From Bacteroidales bacterium (GTDB lineage: Bacteria > Bacteroidota > Bacteroidia > Bacteroidales > Prolixibacteraceae), in assembly GCA_015654795.1 (NCBI GenBank), contig JAATGF010000095.1, forward strand, positions 1 through 35,553: DNA of 35,553 nucleotides, given 5' to 3'. The notes under the pieces are model-generated. The model was given only the letters and a program-made list of their open reading frames with translations, did no database searches and was not told the origin of the DNA. Positions 23,743-31,401 of this stretch are shown one piece after another. The position numbers were made by a program, and so were the translations under genes. Numbering within the stretch: the first letter of the stretch is position 1; each line of letters starts with the position of its first letter.

Positions 23743-25098
23743 ATGGAAGCAGGACGAATACTTATTGTGGATGACAACAAGACGCTTTTGAATGCGCTTG
23801 AATTGGCGCTGCAACCCGATTTTGAATCGGTAACATGTATTTCGAATCCAAAGCAGCTGCCTTTTATTCTTCAAACAGAAAAGGTCGATGTTATACTGCT
23901 GGATATGAATTTCGTTGCAGGAATAAACTCAGGGAATGAAGGTATTTTCTGGCTCGGGGAAATCAAAAAATTAAAGCCCGAAATTCAGGTTATAATGATG
24001 ACTGCATTTGGAGATGTGGAGCTGGCGGTGAAAGCATTAAAGATGGGTGCATCAGATTTTGTACTTAAACCGTGGAACAACGTCCGGCTACTGGAAACGA
24101 TTAAAGCGGCTGCCCGCATAAAAGTATCTCAGGAAAAAATCAATCGTATAAAAGGTGAAAGTAACATTGTTTCAAATGATTATATGAAAGTGACCGAGAT
24201 GCTTGGAAATTCTCCTGCCATGAAACGAATTCTCAAGATTATAGATAAGGTTGCTCCAACCAATGCAAATGTGTTAATTACCGGCGAGAATGGAACCGGG
24301 AAAGAACTCATTGCGAGGGCTATTCACAGCAAATCGCTAAGAGCATCGCAACAAATGGTTAGTGTTGATATGGGAGCTATTACAGAAACACTATTTGAGA
24401 GCGAACTCTTCGGACATGTACGCGGCGCCTTTACCGATGCCAAAACCGCAAGGGATGGAAAAATCAAGATTGCCGATAAAAGCACGCTTTTCCTTGATGA
24501 GATTGGCAACCTTTCTCTTCCGCTTCAGGCAAAACTATTGGCGTGTCTCGAGAACCGGCAGGTCATTCCTGTCGGAGCAAATCATCCGATTGCTGTTGAC
24601 ATCCGCCTGATTTGCGCTACAAACTGCGACCTTGACGAGATGGTTGCTGAAGGCCGCTTCCGCGAAGATTTGCTGTTTCGCGTGAATACGATCCGCATTG
24701 AATCGCCGCCCTTACGCGAGCGCGAAGATGATATCATCTTGCTGGCTAATCATTTTCTGGACCATTACGCAAAAAAATATCAAAAGCCAAAACTACTTTT
24801 AAGCGGAAAAACAAAAGAAAAGTTCCGCCACTACAACTGGCCCGGCAATGTGCGTGAATTGAGACATGCAATGGAAAAAGCTGTAATTCTTTCGGAGGCA
24901 GAAATACTCCAACCAGAAGATTTTCATTTCAGACCAACGGCTGAACGCGATGAATCGCGCAATACGCTTGAAGAGATGGAAAAGGTTATGATCGAACAAG
25001 CGCTTTCCGAAAATGGGGGTAATATGAGTGCTGCAGCCACCAAGTTGGGAATCACACGCCAAACCTTATACAACAAGGCGAAAAAATATGGGTTCTAA
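23743..25098 (+). CDS. NtrC-family sigma-54-dependent response regulator
   Basis: Regulator of 451 residues from ATG 23743 (MEAGRILIVDDN). An upstream TTG would add 20 residues, but it lies upstream of the likely -7 box. The receiver domain (about 5-125) has Asp10/Asp11, phospho-acceptor Asp54 (ILLDMNF) and Lys109 (LKPW). The AAA+ domain (about 150-385) has Walker A GENGTGKE (181-188), the sigma-54 contact loop as GAFTDA (228-233) instead of GAFTGA, and Walker B LFLDE (249-253). A Fis-type helix-turn-helix ends the protein (about 425-447, NMSAAATKLGITRQTLYNK). Its stop overlaps the kinase start by 11 bases, so the two are a translationally coupled pair. The likely target is the divergent -24/-12 promoter of the export locus. 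Confidence 0.95.
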   Translation: MEAGRILIVDDNKTLLNALELALQPDFESVTCISNPKQLPFILQTEKVDVILLDMNFVAGINSGNEGIFWLGEIKKLKPEIQVIMMTAFGDVELAVKALKMGASDFVLKPWNNVRLLETIKAAARIKVSQEKINRIKGESNIVSNDYMKVTEMLGNSPAMKRILKIIDKVAPTNANVLITGENGTGKELIARAIHSKSLRASQQMVSVDMGAITETLFESELFGHVRGAFTDAKTARDGKIKIADKSTLFLDEIGNLSLPLQAKLLACLENRQVIPVGANHPIAVDIRLICATNCDLDEMVAEGRFREDLLFRVNTIRIESPPLREREDDIILLANHFLDHYAKKYQKPKLLLSGKTKEKFRHYNWPGNVRELRHAMEKAVILSEAEILQPEDFHFRPTAERDESRNTLEEMEKVMIEQALSENGGNMSAAATKLGITRQTLYNKAKKYGF

Positions 25099-26425
25099 AT
25101 CTTTTAACCAAAAAATTGGAGTGCAGGTAATGCTGATTGGCCTTACCTCCCTGGCGGCAGCATACCTGTGGTCCGGGAAGAACAGCGAATTGGCTTTTTT
25201 TCCGCTACTTCTTCTGATATTTTTATTGTTCAGGCTTTTCCGGTTTCTTCAACGCACGAATCAGGATATTGCCCTGTTTTTTGAAGGATTGCTAAATGAA
25301 GATTCTTCCATTAATCTTGAGCTAAAAATAGCTCCTCCGGGATATACTTACCTGAGCAAGTCATTGCTTCGGCTAAGCAAAGCAATCCGCGACGAAAGAG
25401 TTCAAAACCGCTTTCAACAACAGTTTTATGAAGAATTGATCAGCCATTCTACTTCAGGCCTGCTTGCTTACGACGAAATTGGACAGGTAAAACTGGTGAA
25501 TCCGCCGGTGCTCGGTTTTCTGGGTCTTCATCACCTCTCTTCAATGAAAACGATTGAAAACAGATTCCCGGCATTTTATCAATCAATCGATCATCTTCAG
25601 CCGGGAAAGACAATCGTTTACAAATTTTTTTCCGAGGGCGATACACTTCCTTTGCAAATTCGGTCGAGCCTTTTCAACTTTGGCGAAAAAAGATATCGCT
25701 TACTCGCCTTTCAAAATATCAAAACCGAACTTGACGAAAAAGAGGTAGAATCGTGGCAAAATCTTTTCAGAATACTGTCGCATGAGATAATGAATTCGAT
25801 AGCGCCAATCACTTCACTTGCTCAGTCAATTACAAAGTCATTACCCGATAAAGCAACGGAAACTTCCACATCCGAGAAGGTCGATTTTGACAGAATCCGA
25901 CGCATTGCCACAACCATTGAGGGACAAAGCAACCTGATGATGTCGTTTGTTGAGAAATACCGAAAACTCTATAAAATCCCCGAACCCGATATCAAACCAA
26001 TTAATGTGGAAGACTGGCTCTCAAGGTTCAGGATACTTTACCACCAGGAAATGATACAGAAAGGCATTCGGTTTGATGTCCTCCCGTCAGAAGTCGATAG
26101 TTTTAATGCCGACGACAACCTGATTTCTCAGGTGATCGTAAATCTGCTCAGGAATGCACAGCAAGCGCTGACCAATTCGGAAAAAGGAATCATCCGGTTA
26201 TCTGTTACGAAGGCAGAAGAGCAGGTTCTTATCGTTGTGGAAGACAATGGTGCCGGCATTCCCGAAGAATATGCCAACCAGATCTTTATCCCATTCTTTA
26301 CCACTAATCCCGGCGGGAATGGAATTGGCCTTGCTATTTCACGGCAAATCGTCCTTCGGCATCGCGGAACGATTACCTTTTCATCGGTTCCCGAAAAGGG
26401 CACAAGGTTTTGTATTTCAATATAG
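25088..26425 (+). CDS. Membrane sensor histidine kinase, partner of the regulator
   Basis: Kinase of 445 residues from ATG 25088, which overlaps the regulator's end (a GTG further upstream is less likely). Two adjacent helices at about 10-28 and 36-54 leave almost no periplasmic loop, so it may sense within the membrane or through a partner. A PAS-like segment follows (about 110-215). The phospho-acceptor region is FRILSHEIMNSIAPI with His232. ATP-binding boxes are NLLRNAQQAL (Asn356), DNGAGIP (386-392) and GGNGIGLA (409-416), of the NtrB-like HATPase type. The last codon is followed immediately by a perfect palindrome that probably ends transcription. The signal is not evident from sequence; control of the divergent permease locus is inferred from gene order. 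Confidence 0.93.
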   Translation: MGSKSFNQKIGVQVMLIGLTSLAAAYLWSGKNSELAFFPLLLLIFLLFRLFRFLQRTNQDIALFFEGLLNEDSSINLELKIAPPGYTYLSKSLLRLSKAIRDERVQNRFQQQFYEELISHSTSGLLAYDEIGQVKLVNPPVLGFLGLHHLSSMKTIENRFPAFYQSIDHLQPGKTIVYKFFSEGDTLPLQIRSSLFNFGEKRYRLLAFQNIKTELDEKEVESWQNLFRILSHEIMNSIAPITSLAQSITKSLPDKATETSTSEKVDFDRIRRIATTIEGQSNLMMSFVEKYRKLYKIPEPDIKPINVEDWLSRFRILYHQEMIQKGIRFDVLPSEVDSFNADDNLISQVIVNLLRNAQQALTNSEKGIIRLSVTKAEEQVLIVVEDNGAGIPEEYANQIFIPFFTTNPGGNGIGLAISRQIVLRHRGTITFSSVPEKGTRFCISI

Positions 26426-26455
26426 TAGAGACGCACGGCCGTGCGTCTCTACTAT
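26422..26455. terminator. 34-bp perfect palindrome, likely bidirectional terminator
   Basis: The arms are TAGTAGAGACGCACGG and its exact complement, extended by one A-T pair on each side. The sequence overlaps the kinase stop codon and lies 18 bp from the stop of the convergent radical SAM gene. It lacks a strong T-run. Related GTAGAGACGCA-type palindromes are, to my knowledge, frequent dispersed repeats in this phylum, so it could equally be a REP-like element. Confidence 0.65.
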
Positions 26456-26472
26456 TGCACAAACCAAATTAT

Positions 26473-28668
26473 TCACAACATCAGCAACCCATTCTCCCTT
26501 AATTGCTTAATGGCGGTACTATTCCAGAAAAGCACAAAATCCGCTCCTGTTTTTTGTTCAAAGCTCGTTTCAAGTTCCCCGAATGTTACTATGGGATTGT
26601 TGACCGAAATCTCCGAAATGTGTGCAATTAACCATTTCCCTTCTTCCTGTTTCAGATGAATGGCTAACTCCTGTTTTTTAGTTGAGAAGATTAGTTCAGC
26701 CATTTCGAAGGTCTGGCTCTTTTTCTTTCGCGTAAAATAACGGAAAGACGGATTTCCGCCCAGCCATACGATTTTAGCACTTGACTTTGCGGCTACATAT
26801 TCCTGATCATCAATCGTCTGCTGAATATATTCCGGAAGAATGGTGGTTCGCGGTACTTTAAAGTCAAACCAATCCTGAAGCGGGAACTCGAACCCGATGT
26901 TATGCATATAGTTGAAGAGCGATTTCTTAAGTCCTTCACTGAAAAGCTCGTGATCTGCTCCTGTTGGATCGTTGTGAATTAAATCATTATTGGCAAACGC
27001 ACCCGGTTTTTTGTTTTCAATCTTCACCTTAAACCGGGCAGGATTCAATCCGATCGGACTGTGGGCCGTCATTGCAAACTGGTGCCAGAATCCCGACTGT
27101 ACAATTCCAGCCTCAAACAATTGTCTCACAACTTCCAAAGAATCAATAGTTTCCTGTATGGTCTGTGTAGGGAAACCATACATGAGGTAAGCATGAACCA
27201 TAATCCCTGCCCGCGTGAAATGACCGGTTACTTTAGCCACCTGTGCAACGCTCACTCCTTTGTTAATCAATTTCAGCAAACGATCGGAAGCCACTTCCAA
27301 TCCTCCCGAAACAGCGATACATCCTGATTCTTTTAGTAAAAAACACAAATCGTAAGTAAAACTCTTTTCAAAACGAATGTTCGTCCACCACACAATGGTT
27401 AGTTTTCTGCGGATGATCTCCAGTGCCAGATCGCGCATCAATGCCGGAGGAGCAGCCTCATCCACAAAATGAAATCCAATCTGCCCTGTCTGCGTGATCA
27501 TTTCTTCGATACGATCACACAGTACTTGCGCGTTATTGGGCTCGTAACGTTTGATGTAATCAAGCGAAGTATCGCAAAAAGTGCATCGGCTCCAATAACA
27601 ACCATGCGCCAACGTAAGTTTATTCCATCGGCCATCACTCCAAAGTCGGTGCATTGGATTTACGATTTCAATTACGGATAAGTAGGTCTCCAGCTGAAGA
27701 TCATTATAATCCGGCGTTCCGGTTTCGCTTTGCGAAAGGTCGGACTGAGTGGAGCCATCCAGGTAAATAACTTCGTCGTTTTCAATTGCAAAAGTTCGTT
27801 TCAATTCCGCCCTATTTCGCTTTCCATCAAGGTAGTAAATCAGATTTAATAATGGCGCTTCACCGTCGTCAAGTAAAATAAAATCAAGATAGCTGAAAAC
27901 ACGCGGATCAGTCAGTGAACGCAGTTCTGTATTGGCAAAACCGCCACCCATCACAATTTTCACCTCCGGGAAATGAAGTTTGATCCATTGTCCACATTTT
28001 AATCCACTATATAAATTTCCGGGGAAAGGTACCGAAATTGCTACGAGCGTCGGTTTATAAAACCCGATTTTCTTCTGAAGTAATTGAAGCAGAATCTTAT
28101 CGATAAAGCTATCAGGCGAAAGTAATGCCGATTCGATCTCATCAAATGTGGCAGCCGATCGCCCCAATCGCTCAGCATATCGGCTGAATCCAAACTGCGG
28201 ATCAATAGCCTCCCTGATCAGATCCGAAAGATCTTCAAGATAAAGTGTAGCAAGGTGTTTGGCTTTATCGCGCGTCCCCATTATTCCAAAAGCCCAGTCC
28301 AAATCATCTGTCCGGGCAAAACGTGAGGCCTCAGGCAAATAATTTCCTTCGCAAATAATGTGGGCCAGTGTTAAATTCTTTTCCTGCAAAAAAGCGATCA
28401 CCTGATCAATCGTCTGAATATAACTTCCGCGCAGATTAAAAATCCGTTGCCCGTTAGCAGATAATTCAGGTTTTCTATTCTCAATTTCATTGTAAAGAGC
28501 AGTCAATCCTTCAGAAGAGAACAACGCCAAAATCGTTTCAATACCAAGATCGCACTGGAATGACGGGATAGATTTAGTATTCAAAAACCCTTTCAGATAA
28601 GCCGTCGCGGGGTAGGGCGTATTTAGCTGGGTAAATGGCGGAGTTATTAACAATACTTTTTGGCTCAC
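26473..28668 (-). CDS. B12-binding-domain radical SAM protein
   Basis: Protein of 731 residues starting with GTG at 28668 (first residues (M)SQKVLLITPPFTQ). The N-terminal third to half resembles the cobalamin-binding Rossmann part of this superfamily (PFPGNLYSG near 214-222, VKIVMGGGFANTE near 237-249, DFILLDDGEAPL near 262-273), without an obvious DxHxxG cobalamin-lower-ligand motif. The radical SAM core follows, with the cluster cysteines in GCYWSRCTFCD: Cys357, Cys362, Cys365. That is CX4CX2C rather than the usual CX3CX2C. The GGLE segment (about 455-460) is typical of SAM binding. The C-terminal ~150 residues are family-specific. It stands alone and convergent to the kinase. The reaction is unknown; relatives modify lipids, cofactors or peptides. 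Confidence 0.88.
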   Translation of the reverse strand: MSQKVLLITPPFTQLNTPYPATAYLKGFLNTKSIPSFQCDLGIETILALFSSEGLTALYNEIENRKPELSANGQRIFNLRGSYIQTIDQVIAFLQEKNLTLAHIICEGNYLPEASRFARTDDLDWAFGIMGTRDKAKHLATLYLEDLSDLIREAIDPQFGFSRYAERLGRSAATFDEIESALLSPDSFIDKILLQLLQKKIGFYKPTLVAISVPFPGNLYSGLKCGQWIKLHFPEVKIVMGGGFANTELRSLTDPRVFSYLDFILLDDGEAPLLNLIYYLDGKRNRAELKRTFAIENDEVIYLDGSTQSDLSQSETGTPDYNDLQLETYLSVIEIVNPMHRLWSDGRWNKLTLAHGCYWSRCTFCDTSLDYIKRYEPNNAQVLCDRIEEMITQTGQIGFHFVDEAAPPALMRDLALEIIRRKLTIVWWTNIRFEKSFTYDLCFLLKESGCIAVSGGLEVASDRLLKLINKGVSVAQVAKVTGHFTRAGIMVHAYLMYGFPTQTIQETIDSLEVVRQLFEAGIVQSGFWHQFAMTAHSPIGLNPARFKVKIENKKPGAFANNDLIHNDPTGADHELFSEGLKKSLFNYMHNIGFEFPLQDWFDFKVPRTTILPEYIQQTIDDQEYVAAKSSAKIVWLGGNPSFRYFTRKKKSQTFEMAELIFSTKKQELAIHLKQEEGKWLIAHISEISVNNPIVTFGELETSFEQKTGADFVLFWNSTAIKQLRENGLLML

Positions 28669-28899
28669 GATCTAAACTTTTAACGATTTGTAAAAGTAAT
28701 GCAAAAATGTAGTAACTTTAGTTCATTAACTTTTTAGCCATGCAAGCGAATATTTAATCATCGCGGTATTTCAAAACGTGATCATTATCCCTGGCAAAAA
28801 GAATTATTTCCTCGCATCCGACTCCCTTCTTAGCTACAACATTGCCAATTTGAAAGAGTTTCGCCTTCTTACTCTCACTTTCGCCCTACTATCTTCGTA

Positions 28900-28988
28900 C
28901 TTTAAGTAAGGTTTCTGTAATCTTTAAGTAACCTTTCTGTATCATTTGTTACAGCAAGATTACACATAAATTACAGCAAGATTACACA
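28900..28988. repeat. 22-bp phased repeats with opposite-facing units
   Basis: CTTTAAGTAAGGTTTCTGTAAT and its near copy (28900-28943) are followed by two exact copies of TTACAGCAAGATTACACA (28949-28966, 28971-28988). The period is 22 bp in both pairs. The second pair resembles the reverse complement of the first, comparing TGTAATCTT-GCT-GTAA with TGTAATCTT-TAA-GTAA. The pattern would suit a multimeric DNA-binding site. Confidence 0.65.
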
Positions 28989-29218
28989 AAGGCCGGAGTT
29001 GGTAGTATGGAAATACTTTTATGGTAATTTTGAAGAAATTAAAAGTGAAGCAACATACTCATAGTAATTGTGGTGTTTTTGGTTGGAGAAGATATTTTGT
29101 TATACTGACAATTATTGTTTGAATTTTGATATTCGTTGAGGTCTAGTTCAAAAGAGTATCATTTTCGTTGAGTAAAGCAGAAATAGTTTTATTTTTTGAT
29201 ACTCGTTGGCATAACGAA

Positions 29219-29249
29219 TAATCTTTAATAATGATATTATTGAAGATTA
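29219..29249. repeat. A+T-rich hairpin upstream of the TlpA-like gene
   Basis: TAATCTTTAATAAT / ATTATTGAAGATTA with a 3-base GAT loop and one mismatch. It lies 66 bp before the gene start. It could be a regulatory hairpin or a chance product of A+T richness. Confidence 0.4.
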
Positions 29250-29314
29250 ATTTTTTTAAGAAAGAAATGCCAATTGTATTTTAAGTATTTTTATTGAATT
29301 AAAGATACATAAAT

Positions 29315-30247
29315 ATGAAGCTGATAAACTATTTCAATGTGCAATTACTTTTTATGGTTTTTCTATTAATTAGTGGAAAATCATTTGCTCAAAATGAATT
29401 AAAAGAGAAAAATGCTAAAAAACAGCTTGATGAATTGCTTGAATATCAAAACAATAAAGTTTTTGTGAAATATGTAGATTATCTTCTACCTTTTAATTAC
29501 GATAACAATCCAGCATTAAAGGAAAAAATGGCTGAGATTTTAACGAGAATGTCAAAAGGAGATACTACATCAACTCAATTCATTAAAATTTTGAAAACCT
29601 CCGTTGTTAATTCCCAGGACCAGGTATTATTTCAATGCAAATTACGTGGTAATGATGTATTTATTTTTGGAATATCAAATGATGGAGGAGAAAATTGGCT
29701 ATTTACACAAACTTATTCTAAAGCGATACAATTTAGCCAAATAATAAAGGATATACCTTTGATTGATACAACATTTGCTCAAATAGTTGATCCTCGTTTT
29801 GGTAAAAGAATTCACTATGAGGTTGGTAAAATCGTTTCTTCTTTCAATTATACGGATATTTATGGAACCAATTTGAGATATGAAAGCCTGAAAGGAAAAA
29901 TTATTGTATTTAACTTTTGGGCAACTAGTTGTGGCCCTTGTATATTGGAAATACCAGCATTAAATAAATTGGTGGAAAAATACAAAGAAAAAAATGTAGT
30001 ATTTATCGCACCAATAATTTTTGCAAATAGCGAATCCGTCAAACAATTTTTACTAAAAACCCCCTTTAATTATCAGATTGTATTGATTGATAGTAAAGAT
30101 TATGACATCACCTCATTTCCAACACATATAATCATAAACCAAGAACTAAATGTCGTTGAAAAGTTTGTCGGTGCTAATCCAGAAAATATTGGAAAATTGG
30201 AACAGATGTTAAACGAACTATCATCAAAAACAAAAAAGTCATCATAA
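29315..30247 (+). CDS. Exported TlpA-like thioredoxin-fold protein
   Basis: Protein of 310 residues with a signal peptide (about 1-26, cleavage after SFAQ or SFA). The first mature part (about 27-165) shows no recognised domain. The C-terminal TlpA/ResA-like thioredoxin domain (about 175-305) has the active site WATSCGPC (Cys206, Cys209) and the cis-proline region SFPTH (Pro269). Such proteins reduce or exchange disulfides in the periplasm; in Bacteroidetes many have an N-terminal domain of unknown role, as here. By eye the gene is more A+T rich than the permeases and aro genes, hinting at recent arrival. It appears monocistronic, flanked by a long non-coding stretch and a strong terminator that overlaps its stop codon. 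Confidence 0.9.
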   Translation: MKLINYFNVQLLFMVFLLISGKSFAQNELKEKNAKKQLDELLEYQNNKVFVKYVDYLLPFNYDNNPALKEKMAEILTRMSKGDTTSTQFIKILKTSVVNSQDQVLFQCKLRGNDVFIFGISNDGGENWLFTQTYSKAIQFSQIIKDIPLIDTTFAQIVDPRFGKRIHYEVGKIVSSFNYTDIYGTNLRYESLKGKIIVFNFWATSCGPCILEIPALNKLVEKYKEKNVVFIAPIIFANSESVKQFLLKTPFNYQIVLIDSKDYDITSFPTHIIINQELNVVEKFVGANPENIGKLEQMLNELSSKTKKSS

Positions 30248-30259
30248 GATGACTTTTTT
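30232..30259 (+). terminator. Rho-independent terminator of the TlpA-like gene
   Basis: Perfect 12-bp stem, AAAAAAGTCATC / GATGACTTTTTT, around an ATAA loop, ending in six T's. The gene's TAA stop lies in the loop. The symmetric A/T tails would let it work in both directions. Confidence 0.85.
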
Positions 30260-30262
30260 GTT

Positions 30263-30499
30263 TTAAGCCGCTATATCAATAAATAAAACATCTTTTGAAG
30301 GTTGTTGCGGATTTATTGAACTCAAGAAATCTTCACATATTTTCACTTTCTCATCAAGCACATTTTTTTGCTTTTGGGAGTGTTGATATTTTTTGATAAT
30401 CTCTTCAAGAATATGCACTCGGTGGGCTTTAGTTGGCTGCCATTTGCAACGATAAAAGCAATAAATCTTAGGAAGTTGATGCGATATATCTTCAGACCC
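30263..30499 (-). pseudogene. Unrecognised broken reading frame
   Basis: On the minus strand an open frame of about 79 codons runs from the REP palindrome leftward to TAA at 30263-30265. It reads like protein (for example KIYCFYRCKWQPTKAHRVH, then KICEDFLSSINPQQ). It has no start codon: a TGA within the palindrome (30492-30528) closes it upstream. It may be the 3' part of a gene cut by the palindromic element. I do not recognise the family, and a chance frame in A+T-rich DNA remains possible. Confidence 0.3.
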
Positions 30500-30528
30500 T
30501 CAAGGTTTCGAAAACCTTGAGGGTCTGA
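30492..30528. repeat. REP-like palindrome 1
   Basis: 17-bp arms TCAGACCCTCAAGGTTT and complement around CGA. The core CAGACCCTCAAGGTTT is identical in palindrome 4 (31349-31387). It lies 200 bp left of the RAYT gene. Confidence 0.8.
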
Positions 30529-30672
30529 GGTTGACGACATCATCCAATGAACTTGAAATCATTCAAATCTGCAACGGTAAATAAATTTGCAATATTATCA
30601 GAAACCTACACTGTTATTGGCCGAAATGTCGTTTATTTTCTGTAACTTTAAGTCATTAATTAAAGACCAGGA

Positions 30673-30715
30673 CCTTCATATCCTTAAGGTTTTGAGAACC
30701 TTAAGGATATGAAGG
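30673..30715. repeat. REP-like palindrome 2, just before the RAYT gene
   Basis: Perfect 19-bp arms CCTTCATATCCTTAAGGTT around TTGAG, ending 15 bp before the RAYT start codon. It shares the AAGGTT / AACCTT core with the others but has a different outer stem. Confidence 0.8.
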
Positions 30716-30730
30716 CTAACTCACTAAATC

Positions 30731-31369
30731 ATGCAACAATTAGAATCTCTGACATACGGGAAATTCTACCATATCTACAATCGGGGCATTAATGGCTGCG
30801 ATCTGTTCAAAGGAAAAGAGAACTACGAGTATTTTCTGAATTTGTATGATATACATGTATCGCCAATTGCAGATACATTCGCCTGGGTATTGATGAAGAA
30901 TCATTTTCATCTGTTGGTGAGGATAAAGGATGAGGAGTATATTAAAAACCTCCAAGGTTTCGGAAACCTTCGAGGTTTAAAACTCTATCAATCTTTCTCT
31001 AACCTGTTCAATGCCTATGCCAAAGCTTTTAATAAGCAACGCCAACGCACGGGTAGTCTTTTTGAACATCCATTTCACCGGAAGCTAATTTCTGATGTTG
31101 AATACTTTAAACGTGTTGTTATTTACGTCCACAACAATCCTGTCCACCATGGTTTTACAGAACATGCGATGGACTATCCATGGTCGTCGTACCTGACTTG
31201 CATTTCGGTTAAACCAACACAACTACAACGTGACGAAGTAATAGGTTGGTTTGACAATAAAGCCAACTTCAAAATAGCTCACGAAAATCATAGGGATGAT
31301 GCAGAATTAGACAAATGGTTGGGGTTATTAAAATTACAGACATTTAACTCCAGACCCTCAAGGTTTTGA
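30731..31369 (+). CDS. REP-associated tyrosine transposase (RAYT, Y1/HUH)
   Basis: Single-strand DNA transposase-like protein of 212 residues. It shows the family's N-terminal YHIYNRG, the HUH motif NHFHLLVRI (His58, His60), FNAYAKAFNKQ (about 93-103), GSLFEHPFHRK, and YVHNNPVHHGF (131-142), where a tyrosine such as Tyr132 is the likely nucleophile by comparison with TnpA-REP proteins. RAYTs are usually single-copy, domesticated relatives of IS200 TnpA that act on REP palindromes. Here palindromes lie on both sides. One also lies in frame inside the gene (residues about 72-83, LQGFGNLRGLKL), and the last codons and TGA stop are formed by the downstream palindrome (FNSRPSRF). It is probably still active or recently active; no promoter is clear. 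Confidence 0.93.
   Translation: MQQLESLTYGKFYHIYNRGINGCDLFKGKENYEYFLNLYDIHVSPIADTFAWVLMKNHFHLLVRIKDEEYIKNLQGFGNLRGLKLYQSFSNLFNAYAKAFNKQRQRTGSLFEHPFHRKLISDVEYFKRVVIYVHNNPVHHGFTEHAMDYPWSSYLTCISVKPTQLQRDEVIGWFDNKANFKIAHENHRDDAELDKWLGLLKLQTFNSRPSRF
30946..30978. repeat. REP-like palindrome 3 inside the RAYT coding region
   Basis: Arms AAACCTCCAAGGTTT / AAACCTTCGAGGTTT with a CGG loop and one mismatch. It has the same AAGGTTT-n3-AAACCTT core as palindromes 1 and 4. It keeps the reading frame and encodes an inserted loop between the HUH strand and the next helix. Confidence 0.75.
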
Positions 31370-31387
31370 AAACCTTGAGGGTCTGGA
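31349..31387. repeat. REP-like palindrome 4 containing the RAYT stop codon
   Basis: Perfect 19-bp arms TCCAGACCCTCAAGGTTTT around a single G. It lies between the convergent RAYT and MFS genes and may also end transcription from both sides. The RAYT stop TGA is at 31367-31369, in its centre. Confidence 0.85.
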
Positions 31388-31401
31388 AACCAATTGCAAA
31401 T

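Larger units (their letters stand above)
28669..29314. other. 645-bp non-coding stretch with phased repeats
   Basis: No gene is supported. The left part contains a 30-odd-codon open stretch (about 28735-28840) without a start or recognisable homology. A CGCC/TCGCC-rich block (about 28850-28890) is followed by 22-bp-phased repeats (28900-28988). The right part (29040-29314) is very A+T rich, with three GATA-TCGTTG-like words and an A+T hairpin (29219-29249). Confidence 0.5.

Noticed and set aside
28735-28840. 35-codon open stretch on the plus strand (contains KRDHYPWQKELFPRI)
   Set aside because: No start codon, no recognised homology, and short; could be a gene remnant but not supportable.
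30343-30543. 66-codon minus-strand frame running through palindrome 1
   Set aside because: Its first third is just the palindrome read as protein, and another frame over the same DNA is longer and more protein-like.
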